Assembly: GCF_015557635.1 (NCBI RefSeq)
Contig: NZ_JADNOP010000013.1
Span: forward strand, 62,001-126,000
Length of the DNA stretch: 64,000 nt
Direction of reading: 5' to 3'
Source: Fusicatenibacter saccharivorans
Lineage (GTDB): Bacteria; Bacillota; Clostridia; Lachnospirales; Lachnospiraceae
Part shown: positions 1 through 8,262 of the stretch, one piece after another
Layout: the number at the start of each line of letters is the position of its first letter
How positions within the stretch are numbered: the first letter of the stretch is position 1
Program-made: the position numbers and the translations under genes
Notes under the pieces: model-generated
What the model was told of the DNA's origin: nothing
What the model saw: the letters and a program-made list of their open reading frames with translations, nothing else
Databases searched by the model: none

Positions 1-2
1 CT

Positions 3-1016
3 TCTGTGCTGTCCGGTGCGGGGCGGAGAAAACTGATACAGACATCTTTTCTGGCGTTTTTCCGCCATGGTCGCACCATAAAGAAAATGCAATATGTGAT
101 ACAAAATTTTTTCCGAATGAAAAAAACTGGAAACATTCAGCCGGACAAGCTGCTCTGGCGTGTAATTTCGGATGGAGCAGACCGATTTTCGGAAACCTTC
201 GATCTGGCGGTTGCTTACCTGGAAGGCGGTTCTGCTTATTACGTTGCCGATCATGTGAATGCTAAGAAAAAAGCTGCCTTTGTCCATATTGCATACGGCA
301 ATTCCGGTTATACAAGGGAAATGGATCGGGACTGCTACGAAAAGATGGATCAGATCTTTACCGTTTCGCAGGAGACGCGCCGTCATTTTCTGGAATTTTA
401 TCCGGAATATGAGAAGAAAGTGCAGGTTTTTCACAATATTCTCGATACAGACCGGATTGCGCGTGAGGCGCAGCTGCCGGGCGGTTTTTCAGATTCCTAT
501 ACAGGAATTCGAATCTTAACTGTCGGAAGACTGGCCTATCAGAAAGCATATGACATCGCAATTCCGGCCATGAAAAAGATCCGCGAAGATGGCTATGAGG
601 CGCGATGGTATGTACTGGGAGAGGGATCCGAGAGAAATGCGCTCGAAAAGCAGATTGCAGAGCTTGGCCTGCAGGAAGATTTCCAGCTGCCGGGTGCAAA
701 AGAGAATCTGTTTCCTTATTATGCACAGTGTGATCTCTACGTTCATGCAACACGGTTTGAAGGAAAAAGCATCGCCATCCAGGAAGCGCAGACACTTGGC
801 TGTGCTGTGATTGCATCGGACTGTGCGGGAAACAGAGAGCAGATTGTGGACGGGGAAGATGGTCTTCTCTGTACGCTGACACCGGAAGGCATTGCCGAAA
901 AAGTAGAAGAACTGCTGGATGATCCGAAGAAACGGGAACGGCTTGCAGCAGCGGCAAAACAGAAAATGAACGGTCAGACAGAGGAAATCTGGAAACTGCT
1001 GAATCTAATGAAATGA
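3..1016 (+). CDS. GT4-type glycosyltransferase, 5' end outside window
   Basis: Transfers a sugar from a nucleotide-activated donor, probably in surface-polysaccharide synthesis. The C-terminal GT-B half is clear: ILTVGRLAYQKAYDIAI near residue 165, GEGSERNALEKQIAELG, and the donor-binding stretch HATRFEGKSIAIQEAQTLG with its spaced glutamates, then ASDCAGNREQI. The frame is open to the first bases; a GTG at position 6 would give 336 residues, but the N-terminal Rossmann half is too short for the family, so I read the gene as cut by the window edge. It is followed 13 bases later by another glycosyltransferase on the same strand, suggesting one operon. The acceptor cannot be told. Confidence 0.85.
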   Translation, partial: SVLSGAGRRKLIQTSFLAFFRHGRTIKKMQYVIQNFFRMKKTGNIQPDKLLWRVISDGADRFSETFDLAVAYLEGGSAYYVADHVNAKKKAAFVHIAYGNSGYTREMDRDCYEKMDQIFTVSQETRRHFLEFYPEYEKKVQVFHNILDTDRIAREAQLPGGFSDSYTGIRILTVGRLAYQKAYDIAIPAMKKIREDGYEARWYVLGEGSERNALEKQIAELGLQEDFQLPGAKENLFPYYAQCDLYVHATRFEGKSIAIQEAQTLGCAVIASDCAGNREQIVDGEDGLLCTLTPEGIAEKVEELLDDPKKRERLAAAAKQKMNGQTEEIWKLLNLMK

Positions 1017-1029
1017 GGCGGACATACAT

Positions 1030-1848
1030 ATGAGACAAAAAGAGGTACTGCTGATTATTCCGGCATACAACGAGGAAAAAAATATAGAAAAGGTCATGAA
1101 ACAGCTGGCGCAGCCGGAGATAGCAGATATTGTTGATGTGCTGGTCATGAACGATGCTTCTTCTGACAATACCAACTGGCTGGCGAAGGAATATGGCTGT
1201 GCGGTGGTTACTCATGTTTTTAATCTGGGATATGGCAGTGGGCTGCAGCTTGGATATAAATATGCAATCCGAAGGGGCTATTCTTATGTTATTCAGATGG
1301 ATGCGGATGGGCAGCACGATGTGTGCAATATCCCGAAAATTTACCAGAGATTAAAGGAAAAAGATGATGATGGAAGAACGCCGGACATTGTGCTTGGATC
1401 CCGTTTCATGAAGGGGAGTACAGAGTTTGAAGTTTCCTTTGCAAAAAAAATGGCATTTGTCCTGTTTCGAAAAATGCTGTATTTGGCAACTGGACGGAAA
1501 ATTGCGGATCCGACAACCGGACTGCAGGGTTTAAGCCGGAAAGCTGTTTTATACTATTCCAAATATAATCATTTCGATGATAAATATCCGGATACTAATA
1601 TGATTACTCAGATGCTGCTTCTTGATTTTAAAGTTGTGGAGATTCCAGCTGTTATGCATGCTCGGACTTCGGGGAAAAGCATGCATTCTGGTTTGAAGCC
1701 AATCTGGTATATGATGCGGATGTTTTACAGTGTCCTGGCTGTGATTTTCCGGTGTAAGGTATTGAAAATGGATGCAGGAGCAGGACGGATTGATGTGGAG
1801 AGAGAAGATAAAAAGTATCCTGAGCTGGCAGAAGGGAAGAGAAGCTAA
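1030..1848 (+). CDS. GT2-family glycosyltransferase (DPM1/undecaprenyl-phosphate type)
   Basis: Probable glycosyltransferase of the GT-A fold that moves a sugar from a nucleotide donor to a lipid phosphate or glycan acceptor. Seen in the 272-residue protein: LLIIPAYNEEKNIEKV at the N-terminus, VMNDASSDNT, and the metal-binding QMDADGQHD near residue 95, all typical of the DPM1-like GT2 branch, then DPTTGLQGLSRKA and a C-terminal helix. No strong transmembrane segments, so it acts at the cytoplasmic face, perhaps with a separate membrane partner. The ATG at 1030 has a modest GAGGCGG site upstream. The end overlaps the start of the next gene, consistent with translational coupling. Confidence 0.85.
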   Translation: MRQKEVLLIIPAYNEEKNIEKVMKQLAQPEIADIVDVLVMNDASSDNTNWLAKEYGCAVVTHVFNLGYGSGLQLGYKYAIRRGYSYVIQMDADGQHDVCNIPKIYQRLKEKDDDGRTPDIVLGSRFMKGSTEFEVSFAKKMAFVLFRKMLYLATGRKIADPTTGLQGLSRKAVLYYSKYNHFDDKYPDTNMITQMLLLDFKVVEIPAVMHARTSGKSMHSGLKPIWYMMRMFYSVLAVIFRCKVLKMDAGAGRIDVEREDKKYPELAEGKRS

Positions 1849-3175
1849 AGGCAGGGCAGAAAAGAAAGAATTTCCAGAACTGCGGGGAAAACAGGATAAA
1901 AAAGAGCTTTTCCAGAAAGCGATACTTCAGGAAAGCAGGAAAGCGATACAGAATCCCGGGTGTGGCTGGTATCATTTATATACTTTCAACGCGGCGCAAA
2001 CCGGGGAACCGCTCTACATCGCCTGTGAAGAGGAAGAACTTGTCCTTCTCAGAATTGATATCGGAGCATTCCGGGACAAGCCGATTTCAGAACCGTCTCT
2101 GGAATGGATTCGAAGGATTCTGGCATTTTTTCGGGAGAAAAGAAAAGGAATGATCCTGCGGTTTTCCTATGATCTTGAGGGAAAAGGACTGGAGAAAGAG
2201 CCGGGCAGTATCCGTCTGGTGGAAGAACATATGCAGCAGATCGGAGAAGTCATTCGGGAATATGCGGACGATATTTTTGCAGTACAGGGAATTCTGATCG
2301 GGAACTGGGGCGAAATGCACGGTTCCCGTTATCTGACCCCGGATGCCTTTCGAACCCTGACCGATACCATGATAAAAGCAGTGGACGGCGCCTGCCCGGT
2401 TGCAGTGCGGAAACCGGCGCAGTGGCGGGAACTGACTTTGGGATGGACGGAGCAGGAAAAGAAAAAACTGACTCTGTTTAACGATGGGATATTCGGATCG
2501 GAAACGGATCTTGGAACGTATGGCACACTGTCACCGGAAACACCGGGACAGAAAATCTGCAGCCGGGAAGAAGAACTGGAATGGCAGAAAAACGAAATGT
2601 GCGGAAAATTTTGCGGCGGAGAGGCCATATGGGGAAGTGGGGCAGAACCGGCTCCTTTCGTCTCGGCCCCAAAAGCAATGGCGGATCTCGAAAGAATGCA
2701 TATTTCCTATCTGAACAGTACGTATGATTTACGACGGCTGGAACAATGGAAAGCAGAAACGGTCGAGGACGAAAGCGGCCTGGAGGCAATTGGAAAACGT
2801 CTCGGCTATCGGTTTGTTGTGGAAGGTGTGGAGTTTGTTTCGGAAAGGGAAGAACTTCAGATTACACTGGAAAACAAAGGATTTGCAGAACTGACCGAAG
2901 AGGCAGACTGTTATCTGGAGCTGGAAAGAAACGGAACACTTCAGAAAAAAATACAGATTGCAACAGATGCGAGACTCTGGAAGAGCGGAGAAAAAACCAC
3001 TCTTTGCCAGAAAATAAAACTGCCTGCGGAATTAGCAGAACCAGAAGAACAGAAACTGTATCTGGCGCTGTACCGCAGGCGGGATGGAAGAACTATTTCA
3101 TTTGCCAATCAGGGAGAAAAACAGGGACGCCCCTTTTTGGGAATTTTCAAAATTGACCCGATTGTTTTAATATAA
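1793..3175 (+). CDS. DUF4832/DUF4874-family protein, cytoplasmic form
   Basis: Function unknown; the family tends to sit in surface-polysaccharide loci and has a glycosidase-like barrel followed by a beta domain. Hallmarks seen: NPGCGWYHLYTF near the N-terminus, LRIDIGAFRDKPIS, GNWGEMHGSRYL, and TLFNDGIFGSETDLGTYG, then LERMHISYLNSTYD. A second copy of the same family lies tail-to-tail on the other strand (3167-4582) and shares these blocks, but that copy has an N-terminal membrane anchor and this one does not. Start: ATG at 1793 has AGGAG 12 bases upstream; an ATG at 1772 is also possible and would increase overlap with the preceding glycosyltransferase. The 3' ends of the two paralogues overlap by nine bases. 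Confidence 0.7.
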   Translation: MWREKIKSILSWQKGREAKGRAEKKEFPELRGKQDKKELFQKAILQESRKAIQNPGCGWYHLYTFNAAQTGEPLYIACEEEELVLLRIDIGAFRDKPISEPSLEWIRRILAFFREKRKGMILRFSYDLEGKGLEKEPGSIRLVEEHMQQIGEVIREYADDIFAVQGILIGNWGEMHGSRYLTPDAFRTLTDTMIKAVDGACPVAVRKPAQWRELTLGWTEQEKKKLTLFNDGIFGSETDLGTYGTLSPETPGQKICSREEELEWQKNEMCGKFCGGEAIWGSGAEPAPFVSAPKAMADLERMHISYLNSTYDLRRLEQWKAETVEDESGLEAIGKRLGYRFVVEGVEFVSEREELQITLENKGFAELTEEADCYLELERNGTLQKKIQIATDARLWKSGEKTTLCQKIKLPAELAEPEEQKLYLALYRRRDGRTISFANQGEKQGRPFLGIFKIDPIVLI

Positions 3176-4582
3176 TTTGCTGATTTCGAGCGTACCAATC
3201 GAAAATCCATGCGTATCATGAGAAAATGTGTTTGCGGGCAAAATTTCCCTTTGCAGAACAGGATCCGTCATCTGGAAATATACCGTATAACTGCCTTTGG
3301 TGAGTCTCGCAAGCGGGAGAGAAATAGAGAGCTCTGCAGTAGTCCCCGGTATCCAGAATCTGGAATCCGAAGAGATGGGAAATGAGAAAACCTCACCATC
3401 GGAAGAAACCAGGGTGAGCTGTAAATCCAGTTTTCGATAGCAGACAGAAAAACCAACATTTTCCAGCCGTATCTGAAAATCAGACGAATCCAAAGCAGTG
3501 TCCTGGATGACATAGCGGTATCCCAGATGACGCTCGATATAATCATAGCCGGACAATCCGTTAAAAACGGAAGCTTTGTCTTTGTAAGCAGCTGCTTTCC
3601 ATTTATCCAGAACCGCGGGATCGTGTTCCGAATTCAGATAGGAGACATGCATGCGCGATAAATCCTGAATGGCATGTGCGAGATCATTCAATGGGTTATC
3701 CAGAGTGACCTCGCCGCCGTTTGGGACGAAATTGCAGAGTTCATTCTGGAAGGAAAGCTCATCCTCACGAACCCAGGCGGAACGGTAAGTGTCTGCGGAG
3801 GCAGCGGTATCACCATAAGTGCCGGTATCGTTGGCCGTTCCGAGCATACCATCGTTAAACAGTCCAAGCCGGGAGGAAAGCGAACCATCAAAAGCTGTTT
3901 CCTTTGTCGGCCGTTCGGAGGAATCCAGAATTTTCCGCCTCTGTACCGGTGTGCGGACAGACAGAAAAACCGAAGGATCCGTTACCTCTGCCAGATGGTG
4001 CATCAGGGTAGTACAGTCCTCATCGGACATGTAGTGAGAATTGTTCATTTCCCCGCAGTTTCCGACAAAAATGCCCTGCATCAGAAAAACACAGTCCGTG
4101 TAGCGATTTACAACTTCAGCTGTCTGGTCCATGTGACGCAGAATTTGCTCCAGACTTTGCGGCTCTGTTTCCATTGCTTTTCCATCCCAGTCGTAGAGAA
4201 AACGTAAGATCACCTGACTGCCATGTCTCTGCCAGGCAGAGAGAATGGTATCAAGCTGGGAAAGAGCTGAATCGGAGAGATCTTCGTTTGAAAAATTCTG
4301 CAGATTCACTTCCAGCATGACAATTCCCTGCCTGTTTTTGGCGTCGGAATCAGAGGCGGCAGGAAGATTCGAGAGCGAATCGCTTCCAAGAACATAGCCA
4401 TACATGTGATAAAATCCAATGTATGGATTGGATAACTCGTCTGCGGATTCTGTGCATGGTTCCGGCATGTAATTCGCACGATAAAAAGAACGGATACCAA
4501 GAAATGCGAACAGTGCAAGGAATACCAGAAGCAGAAGAAAAAACAGAAGATAAGAAAATGATTTTTTTCTATTTGTTTTCAT
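3167..4582 (-). CDS. DUF4832-family protein with N-terminal membrane anchor
   Basis: Paralogue of the plus-strand DUF4832 protein at 1793-3175. After a short basic start (MKTNRKKS) there is one strong hydrophobic segment of about 20 residues, so it is probably a membrane-anchored extracytoplasmic protein. Family blocks: NPYIGFYHMYGY, GNCGEMNNSHYM, LFNDGMLGTANDTGTYGD, LSRMHVSYLNSEHD, then a beta-rich C-terminal region. Start: ATG at 4582 has GGAAAGG about nine bases upstream; the ATG at 4615 lacks a ribosome binding site. Likely works on or recognises surface glycan made by the neighbouring glycosyltransferases and flippase; the exact role is unknown. Confidence 0.7.
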   Translation of the reverse strand: MKTNRKKSFSYLLFFLLLLVFLALFAFLGIRSFYRANYMPEPCTESADELSNPYIGFYHMYGYVLGSDSLSNLPAASDSDAKNRQGIVMLEVNLQNFSNEDLSDSALSQLDTILSAWQRHGSQVILRFLYDWDGKAMETEPQSLEQILRHMDQTAEVVNRYTDCVFLMQGIFVGNCGEMNNSHYMSDEDCTTLMHHLAEVTDPSVFLSVRTPVQRRKILDSSERPTKETAFDGSLSSRLGLFNDGMLGTANDTGTYGDTAASADTYRSAWVREDELSFQNELCNFVPNGGEVTLDNPLNDLAHAIQDLSRMHVSYLNSEHDPAVLDKWKAAAYKDKASVFNGLSGYDYIERHLGYRYVIQDTALDSSDFQIRLENVGFSVCYRKLDLQLTLVSSDGEVFSFPISSDSRFWIPGTTAELSISLPLARLTKGSYTVYFQMTDPVLQREILPANTFSHDTHGFSIGTLEISKLY

Positions 4583-4778
4583 AAAGGAAAGCCTTTCCAA
4601 AAGGGATACTGCCATTCACAGGTATCTGGAAACGGCAGCAACGATAGCAGGTATTAGATATATGATACCATTTTAATGTTACAAAATCCATGAAAACAGT
4701 GGAAAATAAGAGTGATGTAAAATTACGGAACTGTTTACCCGCGTAGCATGTTATAAAAACGAGAAGAAGGAGGAACTT

Positions 4779-6302
4779 ATGCGCATTAGAAATTTATTCC
4801 GAAACAGTTTTTTCAGTATGCTTTCACAGTTTGCGCTTCTGATCCTCGGCTTTTTCAGCCAGCGTGCCATGAACCTGTACATGGGCGCGGAGCTGGTTGG
4901 AATGAATGGTGTTATTTCCAATGTCATCAATATCCTTTCCGTGACGGAGCTTGGCATATCCACGGCAATCGTTTACCATTTGTATGGCGCGCTTGCAAGA
5001 AAGGATGAGGCAGAGATTGCATCGCTGATGAATCTTTACCGAAAGGCATATCACGTCTTTGCTGTTCTTGTATTTGCGGCGGGAATGGCGGTTCTGCCGT
5101 TCATCCACCTTTTTATGAAAAATAACAGTTATTCGTTATCCTATATCCGCGTTCTGTATGCGATGTGGCTGGTTCGAACCGTTCTTTCTTATCTTTTAAC
5201 GTACCGGAAGTCGTTGCTGATTGCGGATCAGAAAGAATACATTGCAAGCATCACCGGACTGATTTTAAATGTGGTCAGCTATCTGGCGATTATTCTGCTG
5301 GTTACATGGGAACAGAATTATCTGCTGGCGCTTGGTATTGGAACCGTAACGGAAGTCGTGCTGAATATCTGGATCAGCTGGTATGTGGAGCAGAAATATC
5401 CGTTTTTGCGCCAGCGGAGAAAAGAAAAGAGCACATCGTCTCTGACGAAAAGAATTGTAAGAGATCTGAAAAGCCTGTTTATTTCCAGAATTTCAGAAAA
5501 AATGCTGTATTGCACGGACAACCTGATTATTTCCGGTTTTATCGGGGTCGGTACGGTAGGACGATATGCAAATTACTGTATGATTACGCAGGCGATCAGC
5601 AATATTCTCACGATCCTTGCGAATACGATCCAGCCGACGGTCGGAGATTATTTTACAGAAAAAAATCGTCAGAGAAATTATGAGATTCTGCGGCAATTGA
5701 CCTTTGGCTTTTTCTGCATTGCGTCGGTTGTATCGGTTGGCCTGTTTTCTCTGATTACACCATTTGTCCGTGATATCTGGCTTGGTCCTTCCTACGAACT
5801 TGGCTGGGGAATTACTGTTTTTTGTATTGTAGTATTGCTGGTTCGAATTATGGGATTGCCGCTCAGCCTTGTGATGGGCGTGACGGGACTGTTTGAAAAA
5901 GAGAAAAATGTCGGAGCATCCTCCGCACTTCTTAATCTGATCGTGTCACTGGCACTTGTAAAACCGTATGGGATGGCAGGCGTTCTGCTTGGAACCTTAC
6001 TGTCTTATCTGCTGCAGATCTTGTATCGGTATATCATTTATTTCCGGGATTTCCTCGAGATGCCGGGAGAGGCGCTGCGGTATGCGCAGGATATCGGAGA
6101 GTATCTGGCAGTCATAGCGGGCGAAGTTCTGCTGATGCAGAAAATCGTACCACTGATATACGGAGCAGGCGGTATGCTTCTGTTCTGCGTCTGCTTTCTC
6201 CTGTGTATTGCGATTCCGCTGCTGCTGGATCTGGTGATCTTTGGAAGAGGCTGGAGACTTCAGAGCATTGTAACCATGGTGAAGGGAATGCGAAAAGCCT
6301 GA
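4779..6302 (+). CDS. Wzx-type polysaccharide flippase (MOP superfamily)
   Basis: Moves lipid-linked oligosaccharide across the cytoplasmic membrane. The 507-residue protein has about 12-14 hydrophobic helices (for example FFSMLSQFALLILGFFSQ, VVSYLAIILLVTW, SLITPFVRDIWLG) and the early NLYMGAELVGMNGVISN block typical of polysaccharide biosynthesis exporters. Length is usual for the family. AAGGAGG lies eight bases before the ATG. It stands after 160 bases of spacer and next to glycosyltransferases, which fits export of a surface glycan. The substrate cannot be told from sequence. Confidence 0.85.
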   Translation: MRIRNLFRNSFFSMLSQFALLILGFFSQRAMNLYMGAELVGMNGVISNVINILSVTELGISTAIVYHLYGALARKDEAEIASLMNLYRKAYHVFAVLVFAAGMAVLPFIHLFMKNNSYSLSYIRVLYAMWLVRTVLSYLLTYRKSLLIADQKEYIASITGLILNVVSYLAIILLVTWEQNYLLALGIGTVTEVVLNIWISWYVEQKYPFLRQRRKEKSTSSLTKRIVRDLKSLFISRISEKMLYCTDNLIISGFIGVGTVGRYANYCMITQAISNILTILANTIQPTVGDYFTEKNRQRNYEILRQLTFGFFCIASVVSVGLFSLITPFVRDIWLGPSYELGWGITVFCIVVLLVRIMGLPLSLVMGVTGLFEKEKNVGASSALLNLIVSLALVKPYGMAGVLLGTLLSYLLQILYRYIIYFRDFLEMPGEALRYAQDIGEYLAVIAGEVLLMQKIVPLIYGAGGMLLFCVCFLLCIAIPLLLDLVIFGRGWRLQSIVTMVKGMRKA

Positions 6303-6359
6303 TGCAATAGAAATTTCTCTGTGCATTTTGAAAAAAATTCGGAGAGGACAATGAAAAAA

Positions 6360-6797
6360 TCAGTGCTTCTGAAAAAACCTGCGGAAAAAAGCCGTTACCG
6401 ACCAGAAAAACGGGCGGACAGGGCGTAAAAAGAGCCAGATGGAAGAAAGCATCCGATAAATTGGATACGAAACAGAAAACGATTTTCCATTGCGTACGAC
6501 ACCAGTCAGTTTTCCATGAATCTGCTCCGGGGAAAGAGGTCCTTCCACTTCGGTCTGATTGTCCCCGACCAGATAGAAGCCATCCCTGGTAATTCGGCAG
6601 ATGCGGTGCAGAACAAGGATTCCCTGCACACGGCGATACAGAATTACATCGCCGCGATGAAGTTCGGAAGGAACACAGTGTTCAATGACAGCTTCGTCCC
6701 GGCCCGGAAGAAAAAGAGGATACATACTGTAGCCCTGCGGTTTCAGTTTGACGGCAGAACCGTTTTTTAAAAGTTGTTCAATATCGTAAGTGTACAT
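6360..6797 (-). CDS. S24/S26-family signal-peptidase-like protease
   Basis: A small serine protease of the signal peptidase clan, 145 residues. The nucleophile block is LKPQGYSMYPLF near residue 20. In the second catalytic position it carries LVLHRI, a histidine where bacterial type I signal peptidases have lysine, so it is of the Ser/His (archaeal or ER-like) S26B form. FYLVGDNQTE is the conserved Gly-Asp-Asn box. There is no N-terminal anchor; a hydrophobic stretch lies at the C-terminus (about 115-140). Start: ATG at 6797 after TGGAG; an upstream ATG at 6845 lacks a good site. It is divergent from the PqqD/kinase and ABC exporter genes and may cleave their substrate; that link is inference. 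Confidence 0.75.
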   Translation of the reverse strand: MYTYDIEQLLKNGSAVKLKPQGYSMYPLFLPGRDEAVIEHCVPSELHRGDVILYRRVQGILVLHRICRITRDGFYLVGDNQTEVEGPLSPEQIHGKLTGVVRNGKSFSVSYPIYRMLSSIWLFLRPVRPFFWSVTAFFRRFFQKH

Positions 6798-6996
6798 AAA
6801 AAACTCCATTTGGCGGATACGCCGAACCGACGAAATGCGTGGCATTTTGACGAGTGGCTCTGAATAGTTACCTGAATTTTATTATAACAGCTTACCCTGA
6901 AAATAAAAAGGATGATGAGCAGAAAAAGCATAACTTTACATACAAAACGAAAGACAGCAAATATAAGAAAACAAACACAGGAAGGGAAATCAGATT

Positions 6997-8262
6997 ATGA
7001 GAATCAGAAGGCAGGAAGGATATTTACTGCAGAAAATCGGGAACACACATTATCTTCTGCCTTATGGGCAGAAAATAGCAGACCAGCAGCGAGGAATGGA
7101 GCTGAATGAGACCGCACGGATTCTCTGGGAAGCGCTGGAAACACCAAAAACAATGGAAGAACTTCAGCAGAAAATGATTCGCTGTTATGAAGTGCCGGAA
7201 GAAGAGCAGGAGGAACTGAAAAAAGATATTCAGGCTTTTGTGCAGGAGCTTCTTGCCTTTGGTGCGGTACGACGGGAACTTGGTTCTCCGGATGGAACTT
7301 GCGCCGGAGAATTGAAGATCGCAGGAATTTCCATTGCTGTTTATGGAAAAGAGGGCTGCATTCCAAAACAGTTTGCTTCTTTTGAGAAGAAAAGAGGAAA
7401 GGAAGAAGCAACAGAGAAAACAGAAGGAGAGGCAGCGAAAAAAACAGGAGAAAAAGAAGTGGAAGAAACGGTGATAAAAACAGAAAATAGGCAGGATGCG
7501 GCGGATCTCACGTTAGAATTGATCGAGCATGTACCGGAAAGCCACCAGAATGGAAACATTCTGATCCGGAATAAAGATCTGACAGTCTGCGCGTGGGAAG
7601 AAGGCTATGTCCTCTGGTTCCCGGCTCTTAAAAATATCTATGAAATCTGGATGAAAGCGGATGGAAGCTTCGCCTGTATTTATTACCGTCTGCCTATGAC
7701 AGAAGAAGAGCAGGATTCCCTCTTTCTGGCGATCCGGCCGGTATTTCTGTTCCTGGCACAGAAAAAAGGCATGTTTGTGCTGCATTCCGCATCTCTTCTT
7801 TATCTGGAAAAAGCATGGCTGTTTTCCGGTCCGTCGGGAATGGGAAAATCGACTCATACGGCACTTTGGAAAAAACTGTTTGACACGCCGTTTCTGAACG
7901 GAGATCTGAACCTCATAGGAAAAGAGGGCGATCAGTTTGTAGTATACGGAATCCCGTGGTGCGGCACATCAGAAATTTTCACAGTCGAAAAGAAAGAGCT
8001 GGGAGGGATTGTGCTGCTGGAAAAAGCGCCGGAGGATAAAATCGTTTCCCTGACGAAAGAGCAGAAAACACTCCGTGTGATGCAGCGGATGATCTCGCCG
8101 CCCTGGACGGCAGGGCTGATGAAAAAGAATCTTGCTTTTGCGGAAGAAATTGCAAATGAAAAGCCGGTTTACTTCCTGCGCTGTACGAAAAATGATACAG
8201 CGGCAGAAGTGATGCATCACAGAATCACGGAGGATGAACTTGCGCAGGAGGCTTTAAAATGA
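6997..8262 (+). CDS. PqqD-like domain fused to HPr-kinase/PEPCK-like P-loop kinase domain
   Basis: Two-domain protein of 421 residues. Residues 1-95 match the PqqD/RRE fold that binds leader peptides in RiPP pathways: YLLQKIGNTHYLLP, LNETARILWEALE, TMEELQQKMIRCYEV. Residues about 125-165 are an Arg/Lys/Glu-rich linker. Residues about 230-421 resemble HPr kinase: a P-loop FSGPSGMGKSTHTALW, then LNGDLNLI and YGIPWCGTSEI. Similar small kinases act in lasso-peptide clusters such as paeninodin; the activity here is inferred. GGAAGGG precedes the ATG. The stop overlaps the start of the ABC exporter by four bases, so the two are made together. It may recognise and phosphorylate the EGVYAASG protein at 10159-10536. 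Confidence 0.75.
   Translation: MRIRRQEGYLLQKIGNTHYLLPYGQKIADQQRGMELNETARILWEALETPKTMEELQQKMIRCYEVPEEEQEELKKDIQAFVQELLAFGAVRRELGSPDGTCAGELKIAGISIAVYGKEGCIPKQFASFEKKRGKEEATEKTEGEAAKKTGEKEVEETVIKTENRQDAADLTLELIEHVPESHQNGNILIRNKDLTVCAWEEGYVLWFPALKNIYEIWMKADGSFACIYYRLPMTEEEQDSLFLAIRPVFLFLAQKKGMFVLHSASLLYLEKAWLFSGPSGMGKSTHTALWKKLFDTPFLNGDLNLIGKEGDQFVVYGIPWCGTSEIFTVEKKELGGIVLLEKAPEDKIVSLTKEQKTLRVMQRMISPPWTAGLMKKNLAFAEEIANEKPVYFLRCTKNDTAAEVMHHRITEDELAQEALK

Noticed and set aside
358-1317. Long minus-strand frame of 319 codons
   Set aside because: It lies wholly under two clear glycosyltransferase genes and has no family-like sequence.
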